From positions 2,294,001 to 2,358,000 of the forward strand of contig NZ_AP025518.1 of assembly GCF_022179545.1 (NCBI RefSeq): 64,000 nt of DNA, written 5' to 3'. The stretch is from Mycolicibacterium fortuitum subsp. fortuitum. Lineage in GTDB: Bacteria; Actinomycetota; Actinomycetes; Mycobacteriales; Mycobacteriaceae. Both the position numbers and the translations under genes were made by a program. The notes beneath the pieces were generated by a model that ran no database searches, was not told the DNA's origin, and saw only the letters and a list, made by a program, of their open reading frames with translations. Below, piece after piece: positions 53,728 to 63,145 of the stretch (positions are counted from its first letter, which is position 1; each line of letters begins with the position of its first letter).

Positions 53728-54471
53728 ATGAAAATCACAGTCATAGGTGCCAGCGGCCAGATCGGCTCGCGGGTGGTGCGGCTGCTCGCCGAGGCCGGGC
53801 ACGACGTGGTGGCTGCCTCCCTGTCGACGGGTGCCAACGTCCTGACCGGTGAGGGCCTGGTGGAGGCGCTCAGCGGTGCCGACGCACTCGTCGACGTGGT
53901 CAACTCGCCCTCGTTCGACGACGGTCCGGTGATGGACTTCTTCACCGCCTCGTCACGCAATCTGGTGGCCTCCGCGAAAGAAACCGGGGTCGGACACTAC
54001 GTCGCGTTGTCGATCGTGGGCACCGACGGCCTGCCCGACAGCGGCTACATGCGGGCCAAGGTGGCCCAGGAGAAGAACATCACCGAATCCGGACTGCCGT
54101 ACTCGATCGTGCGGGCCACGCAGTTCCAGGAGTTCGCCGAGGCCATCACCGCGTCCTTGGTGGTGGGTGACGAGGTACGGGTTCCGGATGCGCGGATCCA
54201 GTTGATCTCGGTGGATGACGTCGCCGCCGAGGTGGCCAAGGTGGCGCAGGCCGCGCCGCTGGACGGCATCGTGAACATCGGTGGGCCGGACAAGTTTTCG
54301 TTCGCCGACATGGCGCGCGCGGTGCTGGCCGCCCAGGGCGATGACAAGCGTGTCGTGGTCGATCCGCAGGCGACGTACTTCGGTACCGCGGTCGACGACA
54401 ACAGCCTGGTGACCGGTGACGACGGGATTCTCGGTGAAACCCGTTGGGCGGCATGGAGCGGAGCGCACTGA
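53728..54471 (+). CDS. NAD(P)-binding NmrA-like SDR protein
   Basis: 247 residues from the ATG at 53728, with GAGAAGGG upstream; the TTG-started longer frame is unlikely. The nucleotide-binding loop is VIGASGQIGSRVVRLL (GxSGxxG). VGHYVALSIVGTDGLPDSGY, MRAKVAQEKNI and YSIVRATQFQEF then follow the atypical SDR (NmrA/HSCARG) pattern without the canonical YxxxK. Such proteins can be redox sensors or reductases. First gene of a three-gene unit with a cupin and a nitroreductase. Confidence 0.84.
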   Translation: MKITVIGASGQIGSRVVRLLAEAGHDVVAASLSTGANVLTGEGLVEALSGADALVDVVNSPSFDDGPVMDFFTASSRNLVASAKETGVGHYVALSIVGTDGLPDSGYMRAKVAQEKNITESGLPYSIVRATQFQEFAEAITASLVVGDEVRVPDARIQLISVDDVAAEVAKVAQAAPLDGIVNIGGPDKFSFADMARAVLAAQGDDKRVVVDPQATYFGTAVDDNSLVTGDDGILGETRWAAWSGAH

Positions 54472-54472
54472 C

Positions 54473-54883
54473 ATGCCGGTCACAGCGGAGCAGGAGAAAG
54501 CCCTTCACGATGCGATGACCGTGATCGCCAGCGTGACACCGCCGTTCATCCCGCCGAACGCCGAGGTGATGACGACGATCATCGAGTGGCCCGCAGGATC
54601 GCCCGGGGCGCCGCCACACCGGCATCCGGCCGGACCGGCGTTCGGTTACGTGCTCGAAGGCGAGATGCTGTTCGAGTTGGAGGGTGAGGCGCCCCGTGTC
54701 GTCAAAGCGGGGGAGGCGTTCTGGGAGCCCGGTGGTGACGTCATCCATTACTCGGACGCCAACAATCGCGACGACGTTCCGCTGCGGTTCCTCGTCAACA
54801 TGCTGTGTGTGCCCGGCCAGCCGATGCTCGTCATCGTCGAGGATGACGAACTGGAGGCCCGCAAGGACCGTCGAGTCCGCTGA
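54473..54883 (+). CDS. Cupin-domain protein
   Basis: 136 residues from the ATG at 54473, one base after the previous stop. The cupin motif 1 is GAPPHRHPAGPAFGYVLEGE (His-x-His and Glu-like positions) and motif 2 is EPGGDVIHYSDANN. Soluble, no signal peptide. A single-domain metal-binding cupin. Its stop overlaps the nitroreductase start by 1 nt (TGATG). Function unknown; the cassette with two NAD(P)/flavin proteins suggests a role in redox or xenobiotic metabolism. Confidence 0.8.
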   Translation: MPVTAEQEKALHDAMTVIASVTPPFIPPNAEVMTTIIEWPAGSPGAPPHRHPAGPAFGYVLEGEMLFELEGEAPRVVKAGEAFWEPGGDVIHYSDANNRDDVPLRFLVNMLCVPGQPMLVIVEDDELEARKDRRVR

Positions 54884-55542
54884 TGGCCGAGTTCGGAGAC
54901 GTCGTGAGGTCGCGTCGGTCGTCACGAATGTTCCTGCCGGACAAGGCTGTTCCGCGGGAGCTTCTGGACGAGGCGCTCGCGTTGGCGGTGCGGGCGCCGT
55001 CGAACTCGAACACGCAGCCATGGCACGTCTTCTTCGCCACCGGTGAGCGGCGCGTCCGACTGGTCGACGCGCTGCTCACCGCGGTCGAGGCGGCACCTCC
55101 GGCGATAGGTTCGGCCGGCCTGCCGCCGCAGTTCGCTCACCTGCGCAGGGAGAGCGGCGCCCTGGTGTACGGGGCGATGGGGATCGCCCGCGATGACGCC
55201 GCAGGGCGCTGGGAGGCCCAGAAGCGCAACTGGGAGTTCTTCCACGCTCCCGTCGCCGCGGTGGTCTGCATGCATCGCGATTTCACCAATGTCGACGCGC
55301 TGGGGGTCGGGATGTTCCTGCAGACCCTGCTACTGGCGTTGAACGAGCGGGGAATCGGCAGTTGCGTGCAGGTGTCGATCTCGTTCTATCCGGACGTGCT
55401 GCGTGAACAACTCGGTATCCCCGAGGAACTCACGGTGTTGTGCGGCGTGTCGATCGGCTACGCCGACCCGGCGTTTCCGGCCAACAACCTGGACACCCCA
55501 CGCAATCCGATCAGCGAGAACGCGGTGTTCCTCGACGACTGA
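54883..55542 (+). CDS. Nitroreductase family flavoprotein
   Basis: 219 residues. FMN-binding signatures: VVRSRRSSRMFLPDKAVP at the start, ALAVRAPSNSNTQPWHVFF near residue 40, GVGMFLQTLLLALNERGIGS near 140 and CGVSIGYADPAFPANN near 190. It is a nitroreductase/NADH-flavin oxidoreductase superfamily member reducing nitro compounds, quinones or flavins. Translationally coupled to the cupin gene. Confidence 0.88.
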   Translation: MAEFGDVVRSRRSSRMFLPDKAVPRELLDEALALAVRAPSNSNTQPWHVFFATGERRVRLVDALLTAVEAAPPAIGSAGLPPQFAHLRRESGALVYGAMGIARDDAAGRWEAQKRNWEFFHAPVAAVVCMHRDFTNVDALGVGMFLQTLLLALNERGIGSCVQVSISFYPDVLREQLGIPEELTVLCGVSIGYADPAFPANNLDTPRNPISENAVFLDD

Positions 55543-55630
55543 ACCCGCGGCACAAAACGTCACCTGGCGCTCACAGACATGTCATACGGGCGATGCCGTA
55601 TGGAGACCCGGCTGGGCGACCGTGCTCGGT

Positions 55631-56467
55631 ATGAGCACTGCATCTGTACTCATCGCCGCTGATCACGCCGACAACGCGACGCCCGATGCGCCGCGCTACA
55701 CCCTGCTGTTGTCCGCCGATCCCGAGCTCATCGAAGCCGCACAGCGGCTCCGGCACGACGTCTTCACCTCCGAACCCGGATTCGCGCTCACCGCGGCTGC
55801 CGATGGACGGGACGCCGACCGGTTCGACGAGCACTGCGACCACCTGCTGGTGCGGGAGGACCGCACCGGTGAGCTGGTGGGCTGCTACCGGATGCTGCCC
55901 CCGCCAGGCGCCATCGCGGCGGGCGGGCTCTACACCGCCACCGAGTTCGACGTGCGCGGCCTCGACGTACTGCGGCCGTCACTGGTCGAGATGGGGCGCG
56001 CGGTGGTGCGTACCGATCACCGCAACGGCGCCGTCGTCCTGCTGATGTGGGCAGGCATCCTGGCCTACCTCGACCGCTCCGGGTACGACTACGTGACGGG
56101 ATGTGTTTCGGTGCCGGTGGCGGGCAACGCCGACGGCCCGCCGGGAACGCAGATCCGTGGGGTCCGCGATTTCGTGCAGCGGCGCCACGCCGCGCCCGCC
56201 GAGCACACCGTGTACCCGTACCGGCCGGTGGTGCTGGACGGCAGAGGGCTCGACGACATCGACCCGCCCTCGCGGACCACCGTGCCGCCGCTGATGCGCG
56301 GCTACCTCCGTCTGGGCGCGCAGGTGTGCGGCGAACCCGCGCACGATCCCGACTTCGGTGTGGGCGATTTCCCGGCCCTGCTGGACAAGCGCCGCGCCGA
56401 TGTGCGCTACCTCAAGCGCCTGCGCTCGGTCTCGGCGGCGGCCGACATGGCCGGGGGCGCGTCATGA
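55631..56467 (+). CDS. GNAT-fold N-acyltransferase, OlsB-like (Acetyltransf_5)
   Basis: 278 residues from the ATG at 55631; the upstream frame overlaps the nitroreductase gene. Features of the OlsB/hemolysin-like acyltransferase group: LIEAAQRLRHDVFTSEPGFA, RFDEHCDHLLVRE, GELVGCYRMLPP and SLVEMGRAVVRTDHRNG. OlsB moves a 3-hydroxyacyl chain onto ornithine. It overlaps the PlsC-like gene by 4 nt, which parallels OlsB-OlsA. Ortholog of Rv3027c. A lipid product is inferred, not shown. Confidence 0.8.
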   Translation: MSTASVLIAADHADNATPDAPRYTLLLSADPELIEAAQRLRHDVFTSEPGFALTAAADGRDADRFDEHCDHLLVREDRTGELVGCYRMLPPPGAIAAGGLYTATEFDVRGLDVLRPSLVEMGRAVVRTDHRNGAVVLLMWAGILAYLDRSGYDYVTGCVSVPVAGNADGPPGTQIRGVRDFVQRRHAAPAEHTVYPYRPVVLDGRGLDDIDPPSRTTVPPLMRGYLRLGAQVCGEPAHDPDFGVGDFPALLDKRRADVRYLKRLRSVSAAADMAGGAS

Positions 56468-57315
56468 CCACCGCCTGTGAGCATTCCTGGCTGCCCAAGG
56501 CCTCATGCGACGGAAGTTGCGTGCACGCCGGCGGCGCTGACGCCGGACGCCGGGTGGTGGTCTGGATCCGCACCTCGGTGCGTGTGGTCATGGCGGTGCT
56601 GCTGGCACCCGGCGTGCCGCTGCTGGCGGTGCCCATGCCGGGCCGCTCGCACGTGCAGCGCTTCTACTGCCGCTTGATGCTGCGCTGCTTCGGGGTCCGA
56701 ATCTCCCTGTCGGGCGGACCCATTCGCAATCTGAAGGGCGTGCTCGTGGTCAGTGGCCACGTGTCATGGCTGGACATCTTCACCATCGGCGCGGTGCTGC
56801 CAGGGTCCTTCGTGGCCCGCGCCGATCTCGTCGAATGGCCCGCGGTCGGCCGGCTGGCCCGGGTGATGAAGGTGATCCCGATCGACCGGGGCAGCCTGCG
56901 CCGGCTGCCCTCGGTGGTGCACACCGTGGCCGAGCGCCTGCGCGCCGGGCACACCGTGGTGGCGTTCCCGGAGGGCACCACCTGGTGCGGCCTGGCCTAC
57001 GGCGCGTTCCGGCCCGCGATGTTCCAGGCGGCGATCGACGCGGCCAGACCGGTACAGCCGTTGCGGCTGGCCTACCGCCACCGCGACGGCCGGCCGTCGA
57101 CGATTCCGGCCTTCGTGGGGGAGGACACCCTGTTGCGGTCGGTGCGGCGGGTGATCACCGCACGTCGCACGGTGTGCCACGTCCATGTCGGCTCGCTGCA
57201 GCTGCCCGGAGACGACCGGCGGGCCCTGGCCGGGCGCTGCGAAGCGGTGGTCCGTTCAGCCGGGGCCGCGCACCAGGATCTCCCTGGTGCTCCCGCGCAC
57301 GTCCTGGCGGCCTGA
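56464..57315 (+). CDS. PlsC-like 1-acylglycerol-3-phosphate (lyso-lipid) acyltransferase
   Basis: 283 residues from an ATG that overlaps the previous stop (ATGA). A short N-terminal Cys/His patch ([15 protein letters not shown]) precedes a hydrophobic helix ([18 protein letters not shown]). The acyltransferase motifs are [12 protein letters not shown] (HX4D), VIPIDRG and AFPEGTTW. It transfers acyl chains onto a lyso-lipid at the membrane. Together with the OlsB-like gene it could make an ornithine-lipid-type product. Ortholog of Rv3026c. Confidence 0.87.
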   Translation: MTTACEHSWLPKASCDGSCVHAGGADAGRRVVVWIRTSVRVVMAVLLAPGVPLLAVPMPGRSHVQRFYCRLMLRCFGVRISLSGGPIRNLKGVLVVSGHVSWLDIFTIGAVLPGSFVARADLVEWPAVGRLARVMKVIPIDRGSLRRLPSVVHTVAERLRAGHTVVAFPEGTTWCGLAYGAFRPAMFQAAIDAARPVQPLRLAYRHRDGRPSTIPAFVGEDTLLRSVRRVITARRTVCHVHVGSLQLPGDDRRALAGRCEAVVRSAGAAHQDLPGAPAHVLAA

Positions 57316-57362
57316 GGCGGCCGGAGGAGGGGTCGCCTGCCAGCGGCTATCCTAGGAGGGTT

Positions 57363-58589
57363 ATGGCCTCCATCCTGAACTCCTCCTCAGGCGGGCCGGT
57401 CTATCTCGATCACGCCGCCACCACCCCGATGCACGCCGCTGCCATCGAGGCGATGACCGCTGCGCTGGCCACCGTCGGCAACGCATCCTCGCTGCACGGT
57501 TCGGGCCGCATGGCGCGACGCCGGATGGAGGAGGCGCGCGAGACGCTGGCCCGGCTGCTGGGCTGCCGCCCCTCGGAAGTGATCTTCACCGCAGGCGGCA
57601 CCGAGAGCGACAACCTCGCGGTGAAGGGCATCTACTGGGCCCGTCGCGATGCCGAGCCGGCCCGGCGCCGGATCATCACCACCGCCGTCGAACATCACGC
57701 AGTGCTGGACGCGGTGCAGTGGCTGGTCGACCACGAGGGCGCAGAGGTGACCTGGCTGCCGGTCGACGCCGAGGGGGCCGTGTCGCCGGAGTCGCTGCGG
57801 AGCGCGCTTGAGGCCGGTGACGGTGCCGCTGACGTCGCACTGATCACGATCATGTGGGCCAACAACGAAGTCGGCACGATCATGCCGATCGCCGAGCTGG
57901 CCGCCATCGCCGCCGAGTACGACATCCCGATGCACAGCGACGCCATCCAGGCCGTCGGTCAGGTTCCCGTTGACTTCGCGGAGACCGGATTGGCGGCGAT
58001 GAGCGTCGCGGCCCACAAGTTCGGCGGACCGATGGGCGTGGGTGCGCTGGTGCTGCGTCGTGACACCGCATGCGTGCCACTGCTGCACGGCGGCGGGCAG
58101 GAACGCGACGTCCGTTCCGGGACACCCGACGTGGCCGGCACCGTGGCGATGGCCGCGGCGGCCGAGGTGGCCATCGGTGGTCTGTCCGAGCACAGCTGCA
58201 GGCTGCAGGTGTTGCGGGACAGGCTGATCGAAGGTGTGCTGGCCGTGATCGAAGACTCGTACCTCAACGGGCCGCGGGGCGCCGGCCGGCTACCGGCCAA
58301 CACCCACTTCACATTCCGTGGCTGCGAAGGCGATTCGTTGCTGATGCTGCTCGACGCCAAGGGCATCGAATGCTCTACCGGTTCGGCGTGCACCGCCGGC
58401 GTGGCTCAGCCGTCACACGTCCTGATCGCCATGGGCGCCGACCCGGCCACCGCGCGGGGATCGCTGCGATTCTCGTTGGGCCACACCAGCACCGACGCCG
58501 ACGTCGACGCGGTGCTGCAGGTGCTGCCCGCCGCGGTCGAGCGGGCCCGGCAGGCCGCGCTGGCCAGCGCGGGGAGGACGTTCTCATGA
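57363..58589 (+). CDS. iscS: Cysteine desulfurase (NifS/IscS type)
   Basis: 408 residues from the ATG at 57363, with AGGAGGG upstream. PLP features: [11 protein letters not shown] at the start, [25 protein letters not shown] and the PLP lysine in [12 protein letters not shown] (about residue 219). The catalytic Cys is in [10 protein letters not shown] (about residue 343). It mobilises sulfur from cysteine. Immediately upstream of, and overlapping, mnmA, so it probably supplies sulfur for tRNA 2-thiouridine. Ortholog of Rv3025c. Confidence 0.95.
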   Translation: MASILNSSSGGPVYLDHAATTPMHAAAIEAMTAALATVGNASSLHGSGRMARRRMEEARETLARLLGCRPSEVIFTAGGTESDNLAVKGIYWARRDAEPARRRIITTAVEHHAVLDAVQWLVDHEGAEVTWLPVDAEGAVSPESLRSALEAGDGAADVALITIMWANNEVGTIMPIAELAAIAAEYDIPMHSDAIQAVGQVPVDFAETGLAAMSVAAHKFGGPMGVGALVLRRDTACVPLLHGGGQERDVRSGTPDVAGTVAMAAAAEVAIGGLSEHSCRLQVLRDRLIEGVLAVIEDSYLNGPRGAGRLPANTHFTFRGCEGDSLLMLLDAKGIECSTGSACTAGVAQPSHVLIAMGADPATARGSLRFSLGHTSTDADVDAVLQVLPAAVERARQAALASAGRTFS

Positions 58590-59656
58590 GAGTCCTGGTC
58601 GCGATGAGCGGCGGCGTCGATTCCTCGGTGGCCGCCGCCCGGATGGTCGATGCCGGCCATGACGTCGTCGGAGTGCACATGGCGCTCTCGTCGGCGCCGG
58701 GGACGTTGCGTACCGGCTCCCGGGGCTGCTGTTCGAAGGAGGATGCGAGCGACGCCCGCCGCGTGGCCGACATTCTGGACATCCCGTTCTACGTGTGGGA
58801 TTTCGCCGACCGGTTCAAGGACGACGTGATCGACGACTTCGTCGAGTCCTACGCCCGCGGCGAGACCCCGAATCCCTGTGTGCGGTGCAACGAGCGGATC
58901 AAGTTCTCCGCACTGGCCGCCCGCGCACTGGCGCTCGGTTTCGATGCGGTGGCCACCGGTCACTACGCCCGGCTGGCCGATGGTCGGTTGCGCCGCGCGG
59001 TCGATGCCGACAAGGACCAGTCCTACGTGCTGGGCGTGCTGACCGCCGAGCAGTTGGCGCACGCGATCTTCCCGATAGGTGACACGCCCAAGCCGCAGAT
59101 CCGGGCCGAGGCTGCCGAGCGTGGCCTGGCCGTGGCGAAAAAGCCGGACAGTCATGACATCTGCTTCATTCCGTCGGGGGATACCCAGGCGTTCCTGGGT
59201 GCCCGCATCGGTATCCGGCCCGGGGCCGTGCTGGACAGCGACGGAACGGTGCTCGCCGAACACGAAGGTGTGCACGGTTTCACCATCGGACAGCGCAAGG
59301 GCCTGGGTATCGCGGGGCCCGGCGCTGACGGCCGGCCCCGCTACGTGACCGCCATCGATGCCGAAACCGGCACCGTGCGAGTCGGCCCCGTCGAGGACCT
59401 CGAGGTGCGCGAACTGTTCGGCGACAGGCCGGTGTTCACCAGTGGCATCCCGTTCGACGGTCCGGTGGAATGCCAGATTCAGGTACGGGCGCACGGCGGA
59501 ATCACCGATGCGGTGGCCGAACTGCGCGACGGTCGACTGGTGGTTTCTTTGCGCACCCCGCTGCGGGGGGTCGCGCCCGGTCAGACCATGGTGCTGTACC
59601 GCCCCGATGCCGAGGGCGACGAGGTCATCGCCAGCGCGACCATCGCACGCGGGTGA
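58586..59656 (+). CDS. mnmA: tRNA-specific 2-thiouridylase MnmA
   Basis: 356 residues from an ATG overlapping the previous stop (ATGA). The PP-loop is [11 protein letters not shown] near residue 7. The first catalytic Cys lies in NPCVRCN and the second in [23 protein letters not shown] and the C-terminal beta-barrel follow. It thiolates U34 of Lys, Glu and Gln tRNAs using sulfur from the adjacent desulfurase. Ortholog of Rv3024c (trmU). Confidence 0.96.
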   Translation: MRVLVAMSGGVDSSVAAARMVDAGHDVVGVHMALSSAPGTLRTGSRGCCSKEDASDARRVADILDIPFYVWDFADRFKDDVIDDFVESYARGETPNPCVRCNERIKFSALAARALALGFDAVATGHYARLADGRLRRAVDADKDQSYVLGVLTAEQLAHAIFPIGDTPKPQIRAEAAERGLAVAKKPDSHDICFIPSGDTQAFLGARIGIRPGAVLDSDGTVLAEHEGVHGFTIGQRKGLGIAGPGADGRPRYVTAIDAETGTVRVGPVEDLEVRELFGDRPVFTSGIPFDGPVECQIQVRAHGGITDAVAELRDGRLVVSLRTPLRGVAPGQTMVLYRPDAEGDEVIASATIARG

Positions 59657-59666
59657 GCGCCTTCGC

Positions 59667-60677
59667 ATGAGTCTTTTTGCAACGGCGACCGGTATCGGTT
59701 CCTGGCCGGGGACCGAGGCACGGGCCGCAGCCGAGGTCGTCGTCGGGGAACTGCACAATCTGTCGCATCTGGTGGAGCTGCCGGCGCGGGGAATCGGTGC
59801 CGATCTGATCGGCCGGGCCGGGGCCCTGTTGGTCGACATCGGTATCGACACCGTGCCGCGCGGCTACCGCATCGCCGGTGGCCGCAGCGCCGCGCTGCGC
59901 CGCGCGGTGAGCCTGCTCGGTGAGGACATCGATGCGCTCGAAGAGGCCTGGGAGCGCGCTGGGTTGCGCGGCAGTGGGCGTGCCGTCAAGGTGCAGGCGC
60001 CCGGTCCGATCACGTTGGCCGCTCAACTCGAGCTGCCGAACGGCCATCGGGCGATCACCGATCACGGTGCGCTACGGGACCTTTCGGCCTCGCTCGCCGA
60101 AGGGCTGGCCATTCATCGCGCCGAGGTGGGCCGGCGGCTGGAGACCACGGTGGTGGTCCAGCTCGACGAGCCCTCGCTGCCCGCGGCGCTGGCAGGCCGG
60201 CTGTCGGGGGTCACCAGTTTCACCCCGGTGCACCCCGTGGACGAGCCGTTGGCGATGAGTCTGCTGGACGCCTGCGTCGCAGCGGCCGGGTCTGATGTCG
60301 CACTGCACAGTTGCGCCCCCGAACTTCCGTGGAAAGCATTGTTGCGCAGCGCTGTTCGTGCTGTTTCGGTCGACGTGTCCACGCTGACGCCCGCTGATCT
60401 GGACGGAATCGGTGAGTTCGTCGATTCGGGACGAACCGTGCTGCTCGGCGTGGTGCCGTCGGTCGCTCCCGAGGGCAGACCTTCGGTCGAAGAGGTGGCC
60501 AAGGCGGCGGTATCGCTCACTGATCGGCTCGGATTCGCCCGCGCGGTCCTGCGGGACCGCATCGGCATCACGCCGTCCTGCGGGCTGGCCGGCGCCACCG
60601 CCCAGTGGGCGCGCACGGCGGTGGAACTCACGCAGAAGGCCGCCGACGCCTTCGCCGAAGATCCCGAAGCCATCTAA
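59667..60677 (+). CDS. Cobalamin-independent methionine synthase-like protein (MetE C-terminal family)
   Basis: 336 residues from the ATG at 59667, 10 nt after mnmA. The fold matches the C-terminal barrel of MetE: FATATGIGSWPGTEARAA, VKVQAPGPITLAAQLEL, and zinc ligands in VALHSCAPE (His-x-Cys) and GITPSCGLAGA (Cys). The usual MetE glutamate position looks replaced (SVDVSTL), and the N-terminal folate half is absent. It probably transfers a methyl group between a thiol and another carrier, but substrate is unknown. Ortholog of Rv3015c. Confidence 0.85.
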   Translation: MSLFATATGIGSWPGTEARAAAEVVVGELHNLSHLVELPARGIGADLIGRAGALLVDIGIDTVPRGYRIAGGRSAALRRAVSLLGEDIDALEEAWERAGLRGSGRAVKVQAPGPITLAAQLELPNGHRAITDHGALRDLSASLAEGLAIHRAEVGRRLETTVVVQLDEPSLPAALAGRLSGVTSFTPVHPVDEPLAMSLLDACVAAAGSDVALHSCAPELPWKALLRSAVRAVSVDVSTLTPADLDGIGEFVDSGRTVLLGVVPSVAPEGRPSVEEVAKAAVSLTDRLGFARAVLRDRIGITPSCGLAGATAQWARTAVELTQKAADAFAEDPEAI

Positions 60678-60681
60678 TAAA

Positions 60682-60744
60682 GCAACCAAAAGGTTGCGCT
60701 TTCGGCTTCTGGCGTTCTAGGCTAAAAGGCAACTGAAAGGTTGC
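60682..60744. promoter_or_regulatory. Two related operators before the SRPBCC/ArsR genes
   Basis: GCAACCAAAAGGTTGC (60682-60697) is a perfect inverted repeat and GCAACTGAAAGGTTGC (60729-60744) a near-copy, 47 bp apart. The first overlaps a possible -35 (TTGCGC), with TAGGCT at 60719-60724 as -10. The second covers the ribosome site of the SRPBCC gene. Likely autoregulatory ArsR sites. Confidence 0.7.
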
Positions 60745-60746
60745 TT

Positions 60747-61241
60747 ATGAGTACTGATCGGATCGAGAAGGAAGTCCTGCTCAAGGCGCCCCTGGACAGG
60801 GTGTGGCGGGCCATCGGCAATTCCGAGGAATTCGGCCGCTGGTTCGGCGTCCGGTTCGACGGGCCGTTCGTCGCCGGCGAATCGGTCAACGGGGTGATGA
60901 CGCCGACCGAGGTCGACGAAGAGGTGGCCGGGATGCAGGAGCCCTACGCAGGTGAAGCCGACGCCTGGCACATCGTGGCGGTCGAGCCACCACACCGGCT
61001 GGCCTTCCGCTGGCACCCATACGCCGTCGAACCCGGATCCCGCGAGCCGGAGGCGCCCACCACCCTCGTCGAGTTCACCCTGGCCGAGGCTGAAGGCGGA
61101 GTGCTGCTGCGCATCGTCGAATCCGGGTTCGACGCGATTCCGGCCGCAAGACGGAAGTCTGCGTTCGACGCCAACAGTGAGGGTTGGGCCCACCAGGCCG
61201 AGATGGTGCGCAAGTACCTCGCCCTCGGCGAGCCGGTGTGA
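60747..61241 (+). CDS. SRPBCC (AHSA1-like) domain protein
   Basis: 164 residues from the ATG at 60747, with GAAAGG upstream. Typical AHSA1 start IEKEVLLKAPLDRVWRAIGN, then FGRWFGVRFDGPFVAGE, RLAFRWHPYAVEP and GWAHQAEMVRKYLAL. The helix-grip fold binds hydrophobic ligands. It overlaps a downstream ArsR gene by 4 nt (GTGA), a common pairing. Ligand unknown. Two copies of a palindromic operator lie upstream. Confidence 0.88.
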   Translation: MSTDRIEKEVLLKAPLDRVWRAIGNSEEFGRWFGVRFDGPFVAGESVNGVMTPTEVDEEVAGMQEPYAGEADAWHIVAVEPPHRLAFRWHPYAVEPGSREPEAPTTLVEFTLAEAEGGVLLRIVESGFDAIPAARRKSAFDANSEGWAHQAEMVRKYLALGEPV

Positions 61242-61561
61242 GCACTCCTGTCGCCGAGCGCGCACCCCTGTTCGACGCGCTCGGCGATCCCAACCGGTTG
61301 CGTATCGTCACCCGGCTCTGCGAGGGCGGACCGTGCTCGACCGTGGCTCTGACCCAGGTGATTCCGGTGACCCGGCAGGCCGCGACCAAGCACCTGCTGC
61401 TACTAGAGGCGGTGGGCCTGGTGGCCAGTGATCGCAAAGGCCGCGAACGCATCTGGAGGATCCAGACCGAGCCGCTCGTGGCTGCCAGTGACTACCTGAC
61501 GGCGCTGTCGCAGCGCTGGGACAACGCGATCGACCGGCTGCGAGCCTACGTAGAGGACTGA
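61238..61561 (+). CDS. ArsR family regulator
   Basis: 107 residues from a GTG at 61238. Winged helix: PLFDALGDPNRLRIVTRLCE, ALTQVIPVTRQAATKHLLLL and LVASDRKGRERIWRI. No metal-site Cys pattern (CVC) is seen, so it belongs to the ArsR group paired with AHSA1/SRPBCC proteins, not to metal sensors. It probably binds the CAACC/GGTTG palindromes at 60682-60744. The 3' end overlaps the opposing acyl-CoA ligase by 16 nt. Confidence 0.9.
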   Translation: MSTPVAERAPLFDALGDPNRLRIVTRLCEGGPCSTVALTQVIPVTRQAATKHLLLLEAVGLVASDRKGRERIWRIQTEPLVAASDYLTALSQRWDNAIDRLRAYVED

Positions 61562-63132
61562 CTGCCGCGCAGCTCCCGGCGCAGGATCTTGCCGGCGGAC
61601 GACTTGGGGATCGCGTCGATGAACTCGACCTGACGCACCTTCTTGTAGGGCGCGACCAGGCCGGCCACGAACGCCATCACCTCGTGGGCGCTCAACTCCG
61701 ATGAAGGCTGTTTGACCACAAAGGCTTTCGGTACTTCTTCGCCGGACTCGTGGTCCTGCACACCGATCACCGCGGCATCGGCGATGCCGGGGTGGCCGAG
61801 CAGGACGGCCTCCAGTTCAGCCGGCGGCACCTGGTAGCCCTTGTATTTGATGAGTTCTTTCAGCCGGTCGACGACGTAGACGCAGCCGTTGGAATCGACC
61901 TGGGCCAGATCCCCGGTGTGCAGGAAGCCGTCGGCGTCGATGGTCTCGTGCGTGGCCGACTCGTTGTTGAGATAGCCGGCCATCACATTGGGGCCCTTGA
62001 ACCAGAGTTCGCCGGTCGCGCTCAAACCCTCTGCCGGGATGTCGATTTCCTTGCCGGTGTCGGGATCGACCAGCTTGCTCACGCCGTTGGGTACGGTCCA
62101 GCCGCACGAGTCCAATGGCGCGACTGTGCCGACCGTGGCCAGCCCGCCGTCGTGCGGGGTGATGTGACTGACCGGGCTCAGCTCGCTCATGCCGTAACCC
62201 TGAGACACCGTGCAGCTCAACCGTTCTGCCACAGCGCGACCCAGGTCGGCATCGAGCGATGCCGCACCGGACAACACCGCCCGCAGGGAGGAAAGGTCAT
62301 ACGAGTCGACCATCGGGTGCTTGGCCAAGGCGACGGCCACCGGCGGAGCGATGTAGACGAACGTGCACCGGCGCGTGGCGATGTTGTCGAGGAACTCGGT
62401 CAGGTCGAACGACGGCATGATCACCAGCTGGGCACGGGCATGCAGGGCGGCATTGAGTAGCACCGTCATCCCGTAGATGTGGAAGAACGGCAGCACCGCC
62501 AACAGCCGGTCATCGGAGGTCATGCCCTGCAGCGGACGGATCTGCGCCACGTTGGCCGTCAGGTTGGCATGGGTCAGCATCACGCCCTTGGGATTGGCCG
62601 TGGTGCCCGAGCTGTACGGCAGCGCGGCCAGATGCGTCGCCGGATCAAAGCTCACCTGCGGTGCCGGGCCCTCGGCGCCGAGGCCGGCACCGTCGAGCAC
62701 CACCACCTCGTCCTCGGTGAGACCGGCCCCCAGCGCTCCCTCCAGAGCCTGGGGCAACAGCGCGTTCACGGTGACCAGCAGGCGGGCACCGGAATCCTTG
62801 AGCTGTTTGGTGATGTCCCGCGCGGTGAACAACGCGTTGACCGTGGTGGCCGTGGCGCCCGCACGCAGGATCCCGTGGAATGCGATCGCGAAATCGGAAC
62901 TGTTGGGGGACAGCAGTGCCACCACGTCGCCGACCCCGATACCACGGGCGGCCAACCCGCCGGCGAAGGAATCGATCCGGCTCACCAGGTCCCCGTAGCT
63001 GGTTTCGGTACCTGACTTGGCATCGACCATGGCGATCCGGTTCGCATCGGCCGGCGACATGTCGGCGAACAGATAGTCGTAGACGCTGACGGTGGGCAGG
63101 TCGACGTCGGGGAATGGGCTGGCGAAACTCAT
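61546..63132 (-). CDS. Acyl-CoA/4-coumarate-CoA ligase family enzyme
   Basis: 528 residues from the ATG at 63132, with GGAAAG upstream; the frame to 63234 is in the YjbR gene. ANL-superfamily motifs: AMP-binding YSSGTTANPKGVMLTH near residue 180, FFHIYGMT, GYGMSELSPVSHI, TGDLAQVDSNGC and the C-terminal lysine in PKSSAGKILRREL. It is closest to plant 4CL-like enzymes activating aromatic or fatty acids. Not in the corresponding M. tuberculosis locus, as I recall it. Substrate unknown. Confidence 0.9.
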   Translation of the reverse strand: MSFASPFPDVDLPTVSVYDYLFADMSPADANRIAMVDAKSGTETSYGDLVSRIDSFAGGLAARGIGVGDVVALLSPNSSDFAIAFHGILRAGATATTVNALFTARDITKQLKDSGARLLVTVNALLPQALEGALGAGLTEDEVVVLDGAGLGAEGPAPQVSFDPATHLAALPYSSGTTANPKGVMLTHANLTANVAQIRPLQGMTSDDRLLAVLPFFHIYGMTVLLNAALHARAQLVIMPSFDLTEFLDNIATRRCTFVYIAPPVAVALAKHPMVDSYDLSSLRAVLSGAASLDADLGRAVAERLSCTVSQGYGMSELSPVSHITPHDGGLATVGTVAPLDSCGWTVPNGVSKLVDPDTGKEIDIPAEGLSATGELWFKGPNVMAGYLNNESATHETIDADGFLHTGDLAQVDSNGCVYVVDRLKELIKYKGYQVPPAELEAVLLGHPGIADAAVIGVQDHESGEEVPKAFVVKQPSSELSAHEVMAFVAGLVAPYKKVRQVEFIDAIPKSSAGKILRRELRGSQSST

Positions 63133-63145
63133 GGCTGCTTTCCGT

